This document shows, piece after piece, positions 53,350 to 62,183 of a stretch of DNA of 64,000 nt (position 1 is the first letter of the stretch; each line of letters starts with the position of its first letter). The position numbers and the translations under genes were made by a program. The stretch lies in the NCBI RefSeq assembly GCF_004022565.1, contig NZ_CP022987.1, forward strand, positions 310,001 to 374,000, given 5' to 3'. The DNA is from Pollutimonas thiosulfatoxidans. Its GTDB lineage: Bacteria; Pseudomonadota; Gammaproteobacteria; Burkholderiales; Burkholderiaceae_B. Under the pieces are notes generated by a model. The model was not told the origin of the DNA. It saw nothing but the letters and a program-made list of their open reading frames with translations, and ran no database searches.

Positions 53350-54222
53350 ATGAGCAGTTTGGCACTGGCTTTGCTTAATAGTCTGGATATCGGCCTGTTG
53401 TTATTCGTTATTGCTGTCGGGCTGAATATTATCTTCGGCGTGCTTAACGTCATCAATTTCGCACACGGCGCCTTGTACATGCTGGGCGCTTATCTTGCGT
53501 ACTCGTGCATGAGCCTTTGGGGTTTGCCATTCTGGCTGACACTGATCGTCGCACCCCTGATCGTGGCGGCCATTGCCGTGCTGATCGATCGGATCATGCT
53601 GCGCTTTATCTATCAGCGCGAAATCTCCGACAGTTTGCTGCTTACCTTTGCGCTGTTGCTGATCCTGAACGAGTCGGTGCGCATGATCTGGGGCACTGGC
53701 ATACACGTGGTCGATCCCCCCGATCTGCTCAAAGGCACGGTGCAACTGCCAGGCGGCATCACCTATCCGCTCTACAGCCTGTTTGTAGTCGGTGTGGGCC
53801 TGGTGATCGTATGTGCTCTGTGGCTGCTGTTCAACCGCACGCGCGTGGGCAAGATCATGCGGGCCGCCGCGCTGGACCGCGATATGGCGCAAGTGCTGTG
53901 CATCAATACCAAGCTGGTCATTACTGGCGCGTTTGCGTTCGGCGCCTGGCTTGCCGCGGTGGGCGGGGTTGTGGCCGCCCCCATGCGTGCAATCGATCCC
54001 GGCATGGGCGACAAGGTGATTATCGAAAGTTTCATTATTGTGGTGATTGGCGGTCTGGGAAGCTTCCCTGGCGCGCTGCTGGGCGCGTTGGTTCTGGGCC
54101 TGATCTACGGCGTGGGCGGGCGTTTCCTGCCTGAAATCAATCTGGTGCTGCCGTTTGTCGGCATGGCCATCGTATTGCTGCTCAAGCCTCATGGGCTGAT
54201 GGGCAAAGGAGCGTCTCTATGA
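53350..54222 (+). CDS. livH: LIV-type ABC transporter permease (LivH-like)
   Basis: A 290-residue inner-membrane permease with about eight helices. It starts LNSLDIGLLLFVIAVGLNIIFGVLNVINFAHGALYMLGAYLAY and contains the family segment GGLGSFPGALLGALVLGLIYG near the C-terminus. It overlaps livM by four bases. It is part of the second LIV transporter. Confidence 0.93.
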   Translation: MSSLALALLNSLDIGLLLFVIAVGLNIIFGVLNVINFAHGALYMLGAYLAYSCMSLWGLPFWLTLIVAPLIVAAIAVLIDRIMLRFIYQREISDSLLLTFALLLILNESVRMIWGTGIHVVDPPDLLKGTVQLPGGITYPLYSLFVVGVGLVIVCALWLLFNRTRVGKIMRAAALDRDMAQVLCINTKLVITGAFAFGAWLAAVGGVVAAPMRAIDPGMGDKVIIESFIIVVIGGLGSFPGALLGALVLGLIYGVGGRFLPEINLVLPFVGMAIVLLLKPHGLMGKGASL

Positions 54223-55163
54223 AGCGCAACGCTACGCTCCTGATTCTGGCGGTTCTCATTGCACTGCTCATTGCCTTGCCCTGGATAGCGCCTTTCTTCT
54301 ATATCTTCATCGCTACCGAAATCCTCATTCTTGGCTTGTTTGCTGCCAGCTTCAATTTGATCTTCGGCTACACGGGCATGCTCAGCTTTGGCCATGCGGC
54401 TTTCTTTGGCATAGGCGCCTATGCAACGGCGCTCTTGCTGCAAGATCTGCAATGGCCTTTGCTGGCCTGCCTGCTGGTTGCCGTGGTGGCTGGTGCTGTG
54501 CTTGCGCTGGTCATCGGCTTTTTCAGCGTGCGCCTCAATGAGGTGTATTTCTCGATGCTGACGCTGGCCTTTGGCATGATGGTCTACGCCGTCGTCCATC
54601 AATGGCGCTCGGTAACCAACGGCAGCGATGGCATCGCCGGTTTTACGGTCAAGTCCCTGGGCTTGGGCATTGATGTCACGCTGGGCAATCCCGCTGTCTA
54701 CTACCATGTCGTGCTGGTCGTGGTGCTGGGCGCCACAGCGCTGCTGTACCTGATCTGCCGCTCGTCATTTGGACTGATCTTGCGTGCCATACGCCAGAAT
54801 CCAGAGCGTGTGGCCTTCTGCGGGTTGAACGTGCGCAGTTACCGCCTGGCCGCCTTTACCATAGCCGGCGCCTTTGCCGGCCTGGCGGGTGGCTTGATGG
54901 CGCCATTCCTGCGTATTGCCAGCCCCGAGCTTGTGCACTGGTCCATGTCGGCCGAACCCATATTGATGTCCATATTGGGTGGCACCGGCTACTTTCTTGG
55001 GCCCTTCTTCGGCGCGGCCATGTTTGTGCTGCTGGAAACCTGGATCACCAGCGTGACGCAAGCCTGGATGCTGGTGCTGGGCATTATCCTGGCGCTGATG
55101 GTGATGTTTTTCCGCCGCGGTTTGCTGGGCACTTTCCTTGACTGGTGGCTGGAGCGAAAATGA
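54219..55163 (+). CDS. livM: LIV-type ABC transporter permease (LivM-like)
   Basis: A 314-residue permease of normal length, without the extension seen in the first operon. It has the signature AASFNLIFGYTGMLSFGHAAFFGIGAYATALLL and the coupling segment GLNVRSYRLAAFTIAGAFAGLAGGLMAPF. Start and stop each overlap a neighbour by four bases (ATGA). Confidence 0.93.
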   Translation: MKRNATLLILAVLIALLIALPWIAPFFYIFIATEILILGLFAASFNLIFGYTGMLSFGHAAFFGIGAYATALLLQDLQWPLLACLLVAVVAGAVLALVIGFFSVRLNEVYFSMLTLAFGMMVYAVVHQWRSVTNGSDGIAGFTVKSLGLGIDVTLGNPAVYYHVVLVVVLGATALLYLICRSSFGLILRAIRQNPERVAFCGLNVRSYRLAAFTIAGAFAGLAGGLMAPFLRIASPELVHWSMSAEPILMSILGGTGYFLGPFFGAAMFVLLETWITSVTQAWMLVLGIILALMVMFFRRGLLGTFLDWWLERK

Positions 55164-55930
55164 CACAACCCATATTGCAGGTCAGCAATCTGACCAAGCG
55201 CTTTGGCGGTGTAGCAGCCGTGTCCGGCGTGTCGCTGGATGTGTACCCCAAAGAAACGCTGGCCATTATTGGTCCCAATGGTGCGGGCAAGACGACGTTC
55301 TACAACATGCTGTCCGGACGCATGATACCCACCGAAGGCAGCATCGTGTTCGAGGGTCGCGACATCACCGGCTTGCCGCCGCACCGTATCAGCCGCCTGG
55401 GCGTCTCGCGCTCGTTTCAGATCAATAATATTTTCGACGAGATGACCGTGCGTGAGAACGTCGAGGTCGCCGTAACGGCCTATCGGCACGAGGGCCGGCG
55501 TTGGCTCAACGTCGCATCGCGCAACCGCGGTGTGCAGGAAGAGGCCGACGAATTGCTCAACAGGCTGGCCATGACGTCGCTGTCCGAGAAGCGCGCCGGC
55601 GTGATCAGCTATGGCGACAAGCGGCTGGTCGAGATCGCCGTCGTGCTGGCCACACGCCCGCACCTTGTACTACTGGACGAGCCCACCGCCGGCATGACCC
55701 CCGATGAAACGCATCGGGTCACTTCATTGGTGAAATCGCTGGCGGCCACAGGCGACTACACCTTCCTGATCACCGAACATGACATGAGCGTCGTGTTCGA
55801 TGTGGCCGACCGCATTCTGGTCATGCATCGGGGGCAAACCCTGGTGTTGGGCGAGCCGCAAGAAGTCAGGGCGCACCCGGAGGTACGCCGGGCCTACCTG
55901 GGCGACACCGAAGAGGAGATCGCATCGTGA
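55160..55930 (+). CDS. livG: LIV-type ABC transporter ATP-binding protein (LivG-like)
   Basis: A 256-residue ATPase with Walker A GPNGAGKTT, the reduced signature VISYGDKRLVEIAVVLA, Walker B LVLLDEPTAGMTPDE and H-loop ITEHDMSVVFDVADRILVM. The frame extends to 55145, but the ATG at 55160 overlapping the livM stop is the natural start. Confidence 0.94.
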   Translation: MTQPILQVSNLTKRFGGVAAVSGVSLDVYPKETLAIIGPNGAGKTTFYNMLSGRMIPTEGSIVFEGRDITGLPPHRISRLGVSRSFQINNIFDEMTVRENVEVAVTAYRHEGRRWLNVASRNRGVQEEADELLNRLAMTSLSEKRAGVISYGDKRLVEIAVVLATRPHLVLLDEPTAGMTPDETHRVTSLVKSLAATGDYTFLITEHDMSVVFDVADRILVMHRGQTLVLGEPQEVRAHPEVRRAYLGDTEEEIAS

Positions 55931-56628
55931 TCCTGGAAGTCGATAACATCCATACCTACTATGGCGAGAGCCATGCCTTGCAAGGCGTATCGCTGAAGCT
56001 GCATGAAGGCGAAACCGTTTGCCTGCTGGGCCGCAACGGCGCGGGTAAAAGCACCACTTTGCGCAGCATCATAGGCCTGTCTGCACCTCGTTCGGGTCGT
56101 GTCGTGTTTCGGGGCCAAGATGTCACGGGGGCGCCTGCCTATCGCATTGCCCGGCAAGGCGTGGGGCTGGTGCCCGAAGACAGGCGCATATTTCCGGGCC
56201 TGAGCGTGCGCGAAAACCTGGAGGTCGCCCAGTATCAACGCCCCGGCAGTTCACGCCAGTGGACGGTGGCGCGCATTTTCGACGAGTACCCCATGCTGGC
56301 CGAGCTGGCGGATCAGGACGGTGCCACATTATCGGGCGGGCAGCAGCAAGTGCTGGCGGTAGCCCGATCGCTGATGAGTGAACCGCTATTGTTGTTGCTG
56401 GACGAACCGAACGAGGGCCTGGCGCCAGTCATCGTCAAGCAGATCGGGTCTTTGATCGATGCGCTGGCCAAAACAACAACCATCCTCTTTACCGATCAAA
56501 GCGTGCACTTTGCCTTGAAGCATGCACGCCGGGCCTACATACTGGAAAAGGGCATGGTTGTTCATGAGGCGAGCAGTGAAGAGCTCATCAACGATACTGA
56601 AACCCAGCATCGCTACTTGTCGGTCTAA
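55927..56628 (+). CDS. livF: LIV-type ABC transporter ATP-binding protein (LivF-like)
   Basis: A 233-residue ATPase with a normal Walker A GRNGAGKSTT, signature LSGGQQQVLAVARSL, Walker B LLLLDEPNEGLAPV, and Gln in place of His in the switch region (FTDQSVHFALKHARRAYIL). It starts with GTG overlapping the livG stop by four bases. It completes the SBP-H-M-G-F transporter. Confidence 0.93.
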   Translation: MILEVDNIHTYYGESHALQGVSLKLHEGETVCLLGRNGAGKSTTLRSIIGLSAPRSGRVVFRGQDVTGAPAYRIARQGVGLVPEDRRIFPGLSVRENLEVAQYQRPGSSRQWTVARIFDEYPMLAELADQDGATLSGGQQQVLAVARSLMSEPLLLLLDEPNEGLAPVIVKQIGSLIDALAKTTTILFTDQSVHFALKHARRAYILEKGMVVHEASSEELINDTETQHRYLSV

Positions 56629-56672
56629 CTATCCCGTACACTTGCCGCGACACGAACCAGCCGGAGGCTTAA

Positions 56673-57398
56673 ATGATCGCGGACTTTGAATCGTTCAAGG
56701 TCGACCTGAGTTTGTCGAAGCTGGAAATTTGCCGCGAACTCTATACCCAGAACCGGCAGCTAATACGCATCAAGAACGAGCAGGTTGCGGTAAGGAACCT
56801 GGTGCGCATCATCGACTCGACCCTGCGGCTGGCGGCCACGCGGGGTTTCCACGCGATGTCGCTGCGCGACCTGTGCGCCGACACGGGCTTTAGCATAGGC
56901 GGGCTTTATGCTTACATCCGCAGCAAGGACGACTTGCTGTACCTGATACAAAGCCACGGCTTCCTGCTTACCCGGCGCACCATGCTGGCGTATACGGAAG
57001 GCATTGCCGACTCTCGCGACAAACTGCTGGCCGCTGTCAAGGCGCATGTATACCTTAGCGAGCTTATGCAGCCCTGGTTCTATTTTTCGTTCATGGAAAC
57101 CAAGGCGCTGCCCGACAAGCACAAGAAGGAAGCGATTGCCATCGAGCTTGAAGTCGAGAACATGCTTTGCGCCATTATCGAGGCCGGGATGGGCGCCGGT
57201 GTGTTCCGCAGGATCAACGCCCGTTTGCTCGCGTCGCTGTGCAAGGCCATGATGCAGGATTGGTATTTGAAGCGCCGCAAATATAGCAACCAGTGCGTCA
57301 GCGCCACTGAATACGCCGAGTTTATCGGGCAGGTGCTGGACTGCTATTTATCCGCTGATTTGCCTGCGTCGCATTATCGCGCTACATTATCAGGTTGA
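56673..57398 (+). CDS. TetR family transcriptional regulator
   Basis: A 241-residue regulator. A non-typical N-terminal extension of about 40 residues precedes the TetR helix-turn-helix (IIDSTLRLAATRGFHAMSLRDLCADTGFSIGGLYAYIRSKDDLLYLIQ). The ligand domain follows. GGAGG before the ATG at 56673 supports this start. It closes the acyl-CoA/LIV operon and is a good candidate to bind the palindrome inside the operon's promoter, responding to an acyl-CoA. A terminator follows at 57440. Confidence 0.9.
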   Translation: MIADFESFKVDLSLSKLEICRELYTQNRQLIRIKNEQVAVRNLVRIIDSTLRLAATRGFHAMSLRDLCADTGFSIGGLYAYIRSKDDLLYLIQSHGFLLTRRTMLAYTEGIADSRDKLLAAVKAHVYLSELMQPWFYFSFMETKALPDKHKKEAIAIELEVENMLCAIIEAGMGAGVFRRINARLLASLCKAMMQDWYLKRRKYSNQCVSATEYAEFIGQVLDCYLSADLPASHYRATLSG

Positions 57399-57439
57399 TT
57401 CATCCAGTATCCCGAATGGGTCATGCAAGGCTCTGTCCG

Positions 57440-57462
57440 CCGGGCTATCCGCCCGGTTTTTT
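57440..57462 (+). terminator. Rho-independent terminator after tetR
   Basis: ccgggc-tatcc-gcccgg followed by six T. It ends the acyl-CoA/LIV operon before the ilv genes. Confidence 0.85.
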
Positions 57463-57706
57463 GCGCCTGTAGTCAAATTTGCATTTGGCCGCGCCACAAG
57501 CGTGTCGTCAAAGCTTCCGTTTCTACCTCCCGCGTTCATGTGAACGCTAGCGCTGTGTTTCGATGAGTGCAGTCGGATCGGCAAGGTGTCTGGGTGGCAT
57601 GGTTCCGTGAACCATAAAGCGTCAGGTCATGTTGTCGGTTACCGGTCAAGCTCTGGGCTGAAGGGCCCGGTCGGGATACCAGTGCCGGTTACGAAAGGAA
57701 TAAAAC
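57463..57706 (+). promoter_or_regulatory. Leader region of ilvIHC with palindromes
   Basis: No gene is visible in this stretch. It contains the inverted repeat GCGTTCA-TG-TGAACGC (57532-57547) and the hairpin ATGGTTC-CGT-GAACCAT (57599-57615). No leader peptide rich in Leu, Val or Ile codons and no second terminator was found, so classical attenuation is not supported. The palindromes may be regulator sites. Confidence 0.45.
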
Positions 57707-59428
57707 ATGGAACTCAATGGCGCCGATATCGTCGTGCGTTGCCTTGCCGAAGAGGGTGTTAACCACGTGTTTGGTTATCCCGGCGGCGCGGTACTGTACA
57801 TTTACGACGCAATCTACAAGCAAGATAATTTTCAGCACATATTGGTGCGTCACGAGCAAGCTGCCGTGCACGCGGCCGATGCCTATTCGCGTTCGTCCGA
57901 TAAGGTCGGCGTGGCACTCGTCACCAGCGGACCGGGGCTGACCAATGCCGTCACCGGCATCGCCACCGCCTATATGGACTCCATACCGCTGGTCATCATC
58001 AGCGGGCAGGTACCCAGCCACGCCATCGGCGAAGACGCCTTCCAGGAATGCGACACGGTCGGTATTACCCGGCCCTGCGTCAAGCACAACTTCCTGGTGC
58101 GCGATGTGAAGGATCTCGCCGAAACCATGCGGCGGGCTTTTTATATCGCCAAAACAGGCCGTCCAGGCCCGGTGCTGGTCGACATCCCCAAAGACATTAC
58201 GGTCGCCACTTGCAAATACACGCCGCCACGCGGCGAAGTCAAGATGCGCTCCTATGCGCCGGTCGTCAAGGGTCACTTGGGACAAATCAAGAAAGCCGTG
58301 CAGATGCTGCTGGCCGCAGAGCGCCCCATGATTTATTCGGGCGGCGGTGTGGTGTTGTCCGACGCTTCTGAAGAACTGCGCAAGCTGGTGCAACTGACCG
58401 GCGCGCCTTGCACCAATACCTTGATGGGCCTGGGCGCATTCCCCGCCAGCGACGATAAATTCGTGGGCATGCCGGGTATGCATGGCACCTACGAAGCCAA
58501 TATGGCGATGCAGAACTCAGACGTCCTGATCGCCGTGGGCGCACGCTTTGATGACCGCGTCATCGGCAACACCAAGCACTTTGCACAAACGCCACGCAAA
58601 ATCGTGCATATCGATATCGACCCGTCGTCGATCTCCAAGCGCGTGCGGGTCGATGTACCGATCGTGGGCAACGTCAAGGACGTCCTGCAAGAACTCATTG
58701 CCTTGTATGCACAAGCCATCGCCGAAAAGCCGCTCGACAAGGCGCCGCTGGCCAAGTGGTGGGAGCAGATCAATACCTGGCGCGGCAAGCAGTGCCTGGT
58801 TTACGAACCATCCGACACCCTGATCAAGCCGCAGTATGTGGTCCAAAAGCTGTGGGAGGTCACGGGTGGCAACGCCTTCGTGACGTCCGACGTCGGACAG
58901 CATCAAATGTGGGCTGCCCAGTATTACGGCTTCAACGAGCCGCGCCGCTGGATCAACTCTGGCGGTCTGGGGACGATGGGCGTGGGCCTGCCCTACGCCA
59001 TGGGCGTGCAGATGGCCAATCCCGACAGCGACATCGCCGTCATTACGGGCGAGGCCTCCATTCAGATGAATATTCAAGAGCTCTCCACCTGCAGCCAGTA
59101 TCGACTGACGCCCAAGGTGTTGTGCCTGAATAATCGGTATCTGGGCATGGTGCGCCAGTGGCAGCAGATCGATTACGGTTCACGTTATTCCGAGTCTTAT
59201 GTCGACGCTTTGCCTGACTTCGTCAAGCTGGTCGAAAGCTATGGCCACGTCGGCATGCGGATCGACAAGCCGGCGGATGTCGAGCCCGCCATCCGCGAAG
59301 CATTCACCAAATACAAGGACCGTCTGGTCTTCATGGACTTCATCACCGATCAGACCGAAAACGTCTGGCCGATGGTGAAAGCCGGCCGCGGTCTGACCGA
59401 AATGCTGCTCGGTTCCGAAGACCTGTAA
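57707..59428 (+). CDS. ilvI: Acetolactate synthase large subunit
   Basis: Thiamine-diphosphate enzyme making acetolactate or acetohydroxybutyrate, first common step of branched-chain amino acid synthesis. At 573 residues it has the N-terminal MELNGADIVVRCLAEEGVNHVFGYPGGAVLYIYDA, the catalytic Glu in RHEQAAVHAADAYSR, FAD-region GVGLPYAMGVQMANP and the cofactor motif VITGEASIQMNIQELST, in which the usual GDG is GEA. AAGGAA precedes the ATG. ilvH follows after 15 bases. Confidence 0.96.
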   Translation: MELNGADIVVRCLAEEGVNHVFGYPGGAVLYIYDAIYKQDNFQHILVRHEQAAVHAADAYSRSSDKVGVALVTSGPGLTNAVTGIATAYMDSIPLVIISGQVPSHAIGEDAFQECDTVGITRPCVKHNFLVRDVKDLAETMRRAFYIAKTGRPGPVLVDIPKDITVATCKYTPPRGEVKMRSYAPVVKGHLGQIKKAVQMLLAAERPMIYSGGGVVLSDASEELRKLVQLTGAPCTNTLMGLGAFPASDDKFVGMPGMHGTYEANMAMQNSDVLIAVGARFDDRVIGNTKHFAQTPRKIVHIDIDPSSISKRVRVDVPIVGNVKDVLQELIALYAQAIAEKPLDKAPLAKWWEQINTWRGKQCLVYEPSDTLIKPQYVVQKLWEVTGGNAFVTSDVGQHQMWAAQYYGFNEPRRWINSGGLGTMGVGLPYAMGVQMANPDSDIAVITGEASIQMNIQELSTCSQYRLTPKVLCLNNRYLGMVRQWQQIDYGSRYSESYVDALPDFVKLVESYGHVGMRIDKPADVEPAIREAFTKYKDRLVFMDFITDQTENVWPMVKAGRGLTEMLLGSEDL

Positions 59429-59443
59429 GGAGAGAACAAAAAA

Positions 59444-59935
59444 ATGAAACACGTGATTTCTATCCTCCTGGAAAACGAACCCGGTGCCTTGTCGCGCGTC
59501 GTGGGCCTTTTTTCGGCCCGCGGCTACAACATCGAAACCTTGACGGTGGCGCCTACCGAAGACCCGACCTTGTCGCGCATGACCATCGTCACCAATGGCT
59601 CTGACGAAATCGTCGAACAAATCACCAAGCACTTGAATCGCCTGGTCGATGTGGTCAAGGTGGTCGACCTTTCCGAAGGTCCGCATATCGAGCGCGAGCT
59701 GATGCTGATCAAGGTCAGGGCGGTGGGCAAGGAACGCGACGAGATGAAACGCATGGCCGACATCTTTCGTGGCCGCATCATCGACGTCACGGACAAGGTC
59801 TACACCATCGAGCTCACGGGTGTGCAGGAAAAAATCGAAGCCTTCATCGGCGCACTTGATCGCACCTCCATACTCGAAACCGTACGTACCGGGGTATCCG
59901 GTATCGGGCGCGGCGAACGCGTCCTGAAACTTTAA
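59444..59935 (+). CDS. ilvH: Acetolactate synthase small (regulatory) subunit
   Basis: A 163-residue regulatory subunit, full length. The N-terminal ACT domain MKHVISILLENEPGALSRVVGLFSARGYNIETLTVAPTEDPTLSRMT binds valine for feedback inhibition. The C-terminal domain (ELMLIKVRAVGKERDEMKRMADIFRGRIIDVT) contacts the catalytic subunit. AGGAGA precedes the start. It lies between ilvI and ilvC in one probable transcript. Confidence 0.97.
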   Translation: MKHVISILLENEPGALSRVVGLFSARGYNIETLTVAPTEDPTLSRMTIVTNGSDEIVEQITKHLNRLVDVVKVVDLSEGPHIERELMLIKVRAVGKERDEMKRMADIFRGRIIDVTDKVYTIELTGVQEKIEAFIGALDRTSILETVRTGVSGIGRGERVLKL

Positions 59936-60013
59936 TTTATTATTCACCGGCCAGGCTGCTGTATGCCGGCCAAACTCAACCATAGATATTGAATCGCCCG
60001 TTGGAGCACCCTA

Positions 60014-61030
60014 ATGAAAGTTTTTTACGATAAAGATTGCGACCTTTCCCTGATCAAAGGCAAAACGGTTGCCATCATCGGCTACGGTTCACAAGGCCAC
60101 GCACACGCCCTTAACCTGCACGAGTCCGGCGTCAATGTCGTTGTTGGCCTGCGCAAGAACGGCGCCAGCTGGAGCAAAGCCGAAAACGCCGGCCTGAAAG
60201 TCCAGGAAGTCGCAGACGCCGTCAAGGGCGCCGATCTGGTCATGATCCTGTTGCCTGACGAGAACATCGCCGAGGTCTACCGCAATCAGGTCGCCGCCAA
60301 CATCAAACCGGGTGCCGCCCTGGCTTTCGCCCACGGCTTCAACGTGCATTACGGTCAGGTTCAGCCGCGCGCCGACATCGACGTCATCATGGTTGCCCCC
60401 AAGGCGCCTGGCCATACGGTACGTGGTACCTATAGCCAGGGCGGCGGCGTGCCGGCCTTGGTCGCCGTACATCAGGACAACTCGGGTGCAGCGCGCGATG
60501 TAGCCTTGTCATACGCCTGCGCCATCGGCAGCGGCCGTGCCGGCATCATTGAAACCAACTTCCGCGAAGAAACCGAGACCGACCTGTTCGGCGAGCAAGC
60601 CGTCCTGTGCGGTGGTGCTGTCGAACTGATCAAGGCGGGCTTCGAAACCCTGGTGGAGGCAGGCTACGCGCCCGAAATGGCCTACTTTGAGTGCCTGCAC
60701 GAACTCAAGCTTATCGTTGACCTGATCTACGAAGGCGGCATTGCCAACATGAACTACTCCATTTCCAACAATGCGGAGTATGGCGAGTACGTGACTGGCC
60801 CACGCATCGTCAACGACGAAACGCGCAAAGCCATGCGTGAAGTCCTGGCCGACATCCAGACGGGTGAATACGCCAAGAACTTCATCCTGGAGAACGCTGC
60901 CGGCGCTCCCACGCTGATCTCGCGTCGTCGCATCAATGCCGAGTCGGAAATCGAACAGGTAGGCGGCAAGCTGCGCGCCATGATGCCCTGGATCGCCGCC
61001 AACAAACTGGTCGACCAAACCAAGAACTAA
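60014..61030 (+). CDS. ilvC: Ketol-acid reductoisomerase
   Basis: Mg- and NADPH-dependent enzyme converting acetolactate to 2,3-dihydroxyisovalerate. The 338 residues are the class I length: Rossmann VAIIGYGSQGHAHALNLHESGV, FAHGFNVHYG, the Mg ligands in ETNFREETETDLFGEQAVLCGG and YFECLHELKLIVDLIYEGG, and the end ISRRRINAESEIEQVG. Its TAA stop is the first part of a 13-base tandem duplication leading into a REP sequence. Confidence 0.98.
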   Translation: MKVFYDKDCDLSLIKGKTVAIIGYGSQGHAHALNLHESGVNVVVGLRKNGASWSKAENAGLKVQEVADAVKGADLVMILLPDENIAEVYRNQVAANIKPGAALAFAHGFNVHYGQVQPRADIDVIMVAPKAPGHTVRGTYSQGGGVPALVAVHQDNSGAARDVALSYACAIGSGRAGIIETNFREETETDLFGEQAVLCGGAVELIKAGFETLVEAGYAPEMAYFECLHELKLIVDLIYEGGIANMNYSISNNAEYGEYVTGPRIVNDETRKAMREVLADIQTGEYAKNFILENAAGAPTLISRRRINAESEIEQVGGKLRAMMPWIAANKLVDQTKN

Positions 61031-61064
61031 GGTGGGGTCATAAGGTGGGGTCAGGTCTTGCAAT
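61028..61064 (+). repeat. 13-base tandem duplication and REP copy at the ilvC stop
   Basis: TAAGGTGGGGTCA occurs twice without a gap (61028-61040 and 61041-61053). The first TAA is the ilvC stop codon. The second copy continues into a REP, TGGGGTCAGGTCTTGCAAT (61046-61064), the same repeat that borders the RAYT element. Confidence 0.8.
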
Positions 61065-61123
61065 CACGCATAGGCCGCCCAACCCTGCTTGAGTTAGCGT
61101 AGTTGTCCGCTGATTGCAGCATC

Positions 61124-61151
61124 AAAGAACCCGGCTTCGGCCGGGTTCTTT
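61124..61151 (+). terminator. Rho-independent terminator after ilvC
   Basis: Perfect 12-base arms aaagaacccggc / gccgggttcttt closed by a very stable C(TTCG)G tetraloop. It lies between two REP copies, so the ilvC transcript includes the first REP. Confidence 0.88.
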
Positions 61152-61178
61152 GTGTTTGCGAGCCACCGTTTGGGGTTG

Positions 61179-62150
61179 TGGGGTCAGGTCTTGCAATCAT
61201 ACATTTCACGAAACGCCCGGCTTACCGTGGCGTAGTGAACCCCGAATGCCGACGCTATTTCCCGCATGGTGAAATCGCCTGACTTGTATGCTGCTGCCAT
61301 GGCGTGTTTGCGATTGGTGTAATGCTTTGAATACTGCGCAAGAGGTATGCAAGTAATCTTTCGCTGGAGGCGCGGTATCTCGCGCAGCCTGTCGTCTTCA
61401 TCATACGCTCCCGGCCCGACAGCTCGCATCGCCTCCATGAATGGTTCCGAACCCAAATAAATCTGGCCGCGCAAGTGTTGCCAGATTGGCGGCAACTGAG
61501 CCCCGGCCCGTACAAAGTCGATATATTGGCGCACGGCTTGTGAGCGTCGGGTTCCGAATTGCGCCAGTAGGAAGTCGGTGTGTAGCCAGTGAGGACTCTT
61601 TGGAGGTCGAATCATCGCGTGATATGAAGTCCATGGCCAATCTTCCACTCTGCTGACCAGACCTGCCCGGACAGGATTCAGCACCACGTAGCGGCTCAGT
61701 TCAAGCAAGTGGCTTTCCTTCTGTACAAGAATGCCTTTGTAGCGCCCCTGGAATACATGCCCAACCCGCTCATGCCTATGGTTCGTCTTTTGAGTGTAAA
61801 CGCCATTCAGATGGCGCATCCCTGCGGCGAGATTTGCCTCCTTGGTTTCAATAACGATGTGATAGTGGTTCTCCATCAAGCACCACGCATAGCAAAGCCA
61901 GCGATAGCGGTCGCAGACATTACCGAACAGATTCAGCCAAGCCAGGCGGTCCGCATCGTCCACGTAAATTCGTTCGCGCCGGTTGCCGCGTGCCGTGACG
62001 TGATAAAGCGCGCCGGGGAATTCGATTCTTAAAGGTCTGGCCATGCCGGCAAGTTATCGGCATGTCCCAGCTGATGCAAGGAATTAGCGACATAAATGTC
62101 GTAATTGGATGCCAAACAAAGGAAATGTGGCATTGCAAGACCTGACCCCA
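61179..62150 (-). mobile_element. RAYT element bounded by inverted REP-type repeats
   Basis: The ends 61179-61207 and 62122-62150 are inverted 29-base repeats identical at 26 positions: GAAATGT, three variable bases, then ATTGCAAGACCTGACCCCA (read outward on the right). They enclose one transposase gene. The left repeat contains the transposase stop codon. The REP core also occurs at 61046 and in the REPIN at 22145-22230. It lies between ilvC and a TonB receptor gene. Confidence 0.82.
61184..62044 (-). CDS. REP-associated tyrosine transposase (RAYT, IS200-like Y1)
   Basis: A 286-residue single-strand DNA transposase of the HUH Y1 superfamily. It has the N-terminal RAYT signature MARPLRIEFPGALYHVTARGNRRERI, the HUH metal motif HYH in MENHYHIVIET, and the catalytic Tyr in the helix LSRYVVLNPVRAGLV. 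A C-terminal helix-turn-helix (FTMREIASAFGVHYATVSRAFREM) probably reads REP DNA. Its last codons, Cys-Lys-Thr-stop (TGCAAGACCTGA), are themselves part of the REP sequence. It appears intact, with no frameshift. Confidence 0.92.
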   Translation of the reverse strand: MARPLRIEFPGALYHVTARGNRRERIYVDDADRLAWLNLFGNVCDRYRWLCYAWCLMENHYHIVIETKEANLAAGMRHLNGVYTQKTNHRHERVGHVFQGRYKGILVQKESHLLELSRYVVLNPVRAGLVSRVEDWPWTSYHAMIRPPKSPHWLHTDFLLAQFGTRRSQAVRQYIDFVRAGAQLPPIWQHLRGQIYLGSEPFMEAMRAVGPGAYDEDDRLREIPRLQRKITCIPLAQYSKHYTNRKHAMAAAYKSGDFTMREIASAFGVHYATVSRAFREMYDCKT

Positions 62151-62183
62151 TTCCCCATTCCGTTAGTATTGATTCTCGGAATA

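Noticed and set aside
53401..54192. A minus-strand frame over the second livH
   Set aside because: Antisense composition (rich in Gln, His, Arg) without membrane segments. The plus strand is a clear LivH.
57463..57706. Classical branched-chain amino acid attenuator
   Set aside because: No short frame rich in Leu, Val or Ile and no alternative terminator just before ilvI could be found.
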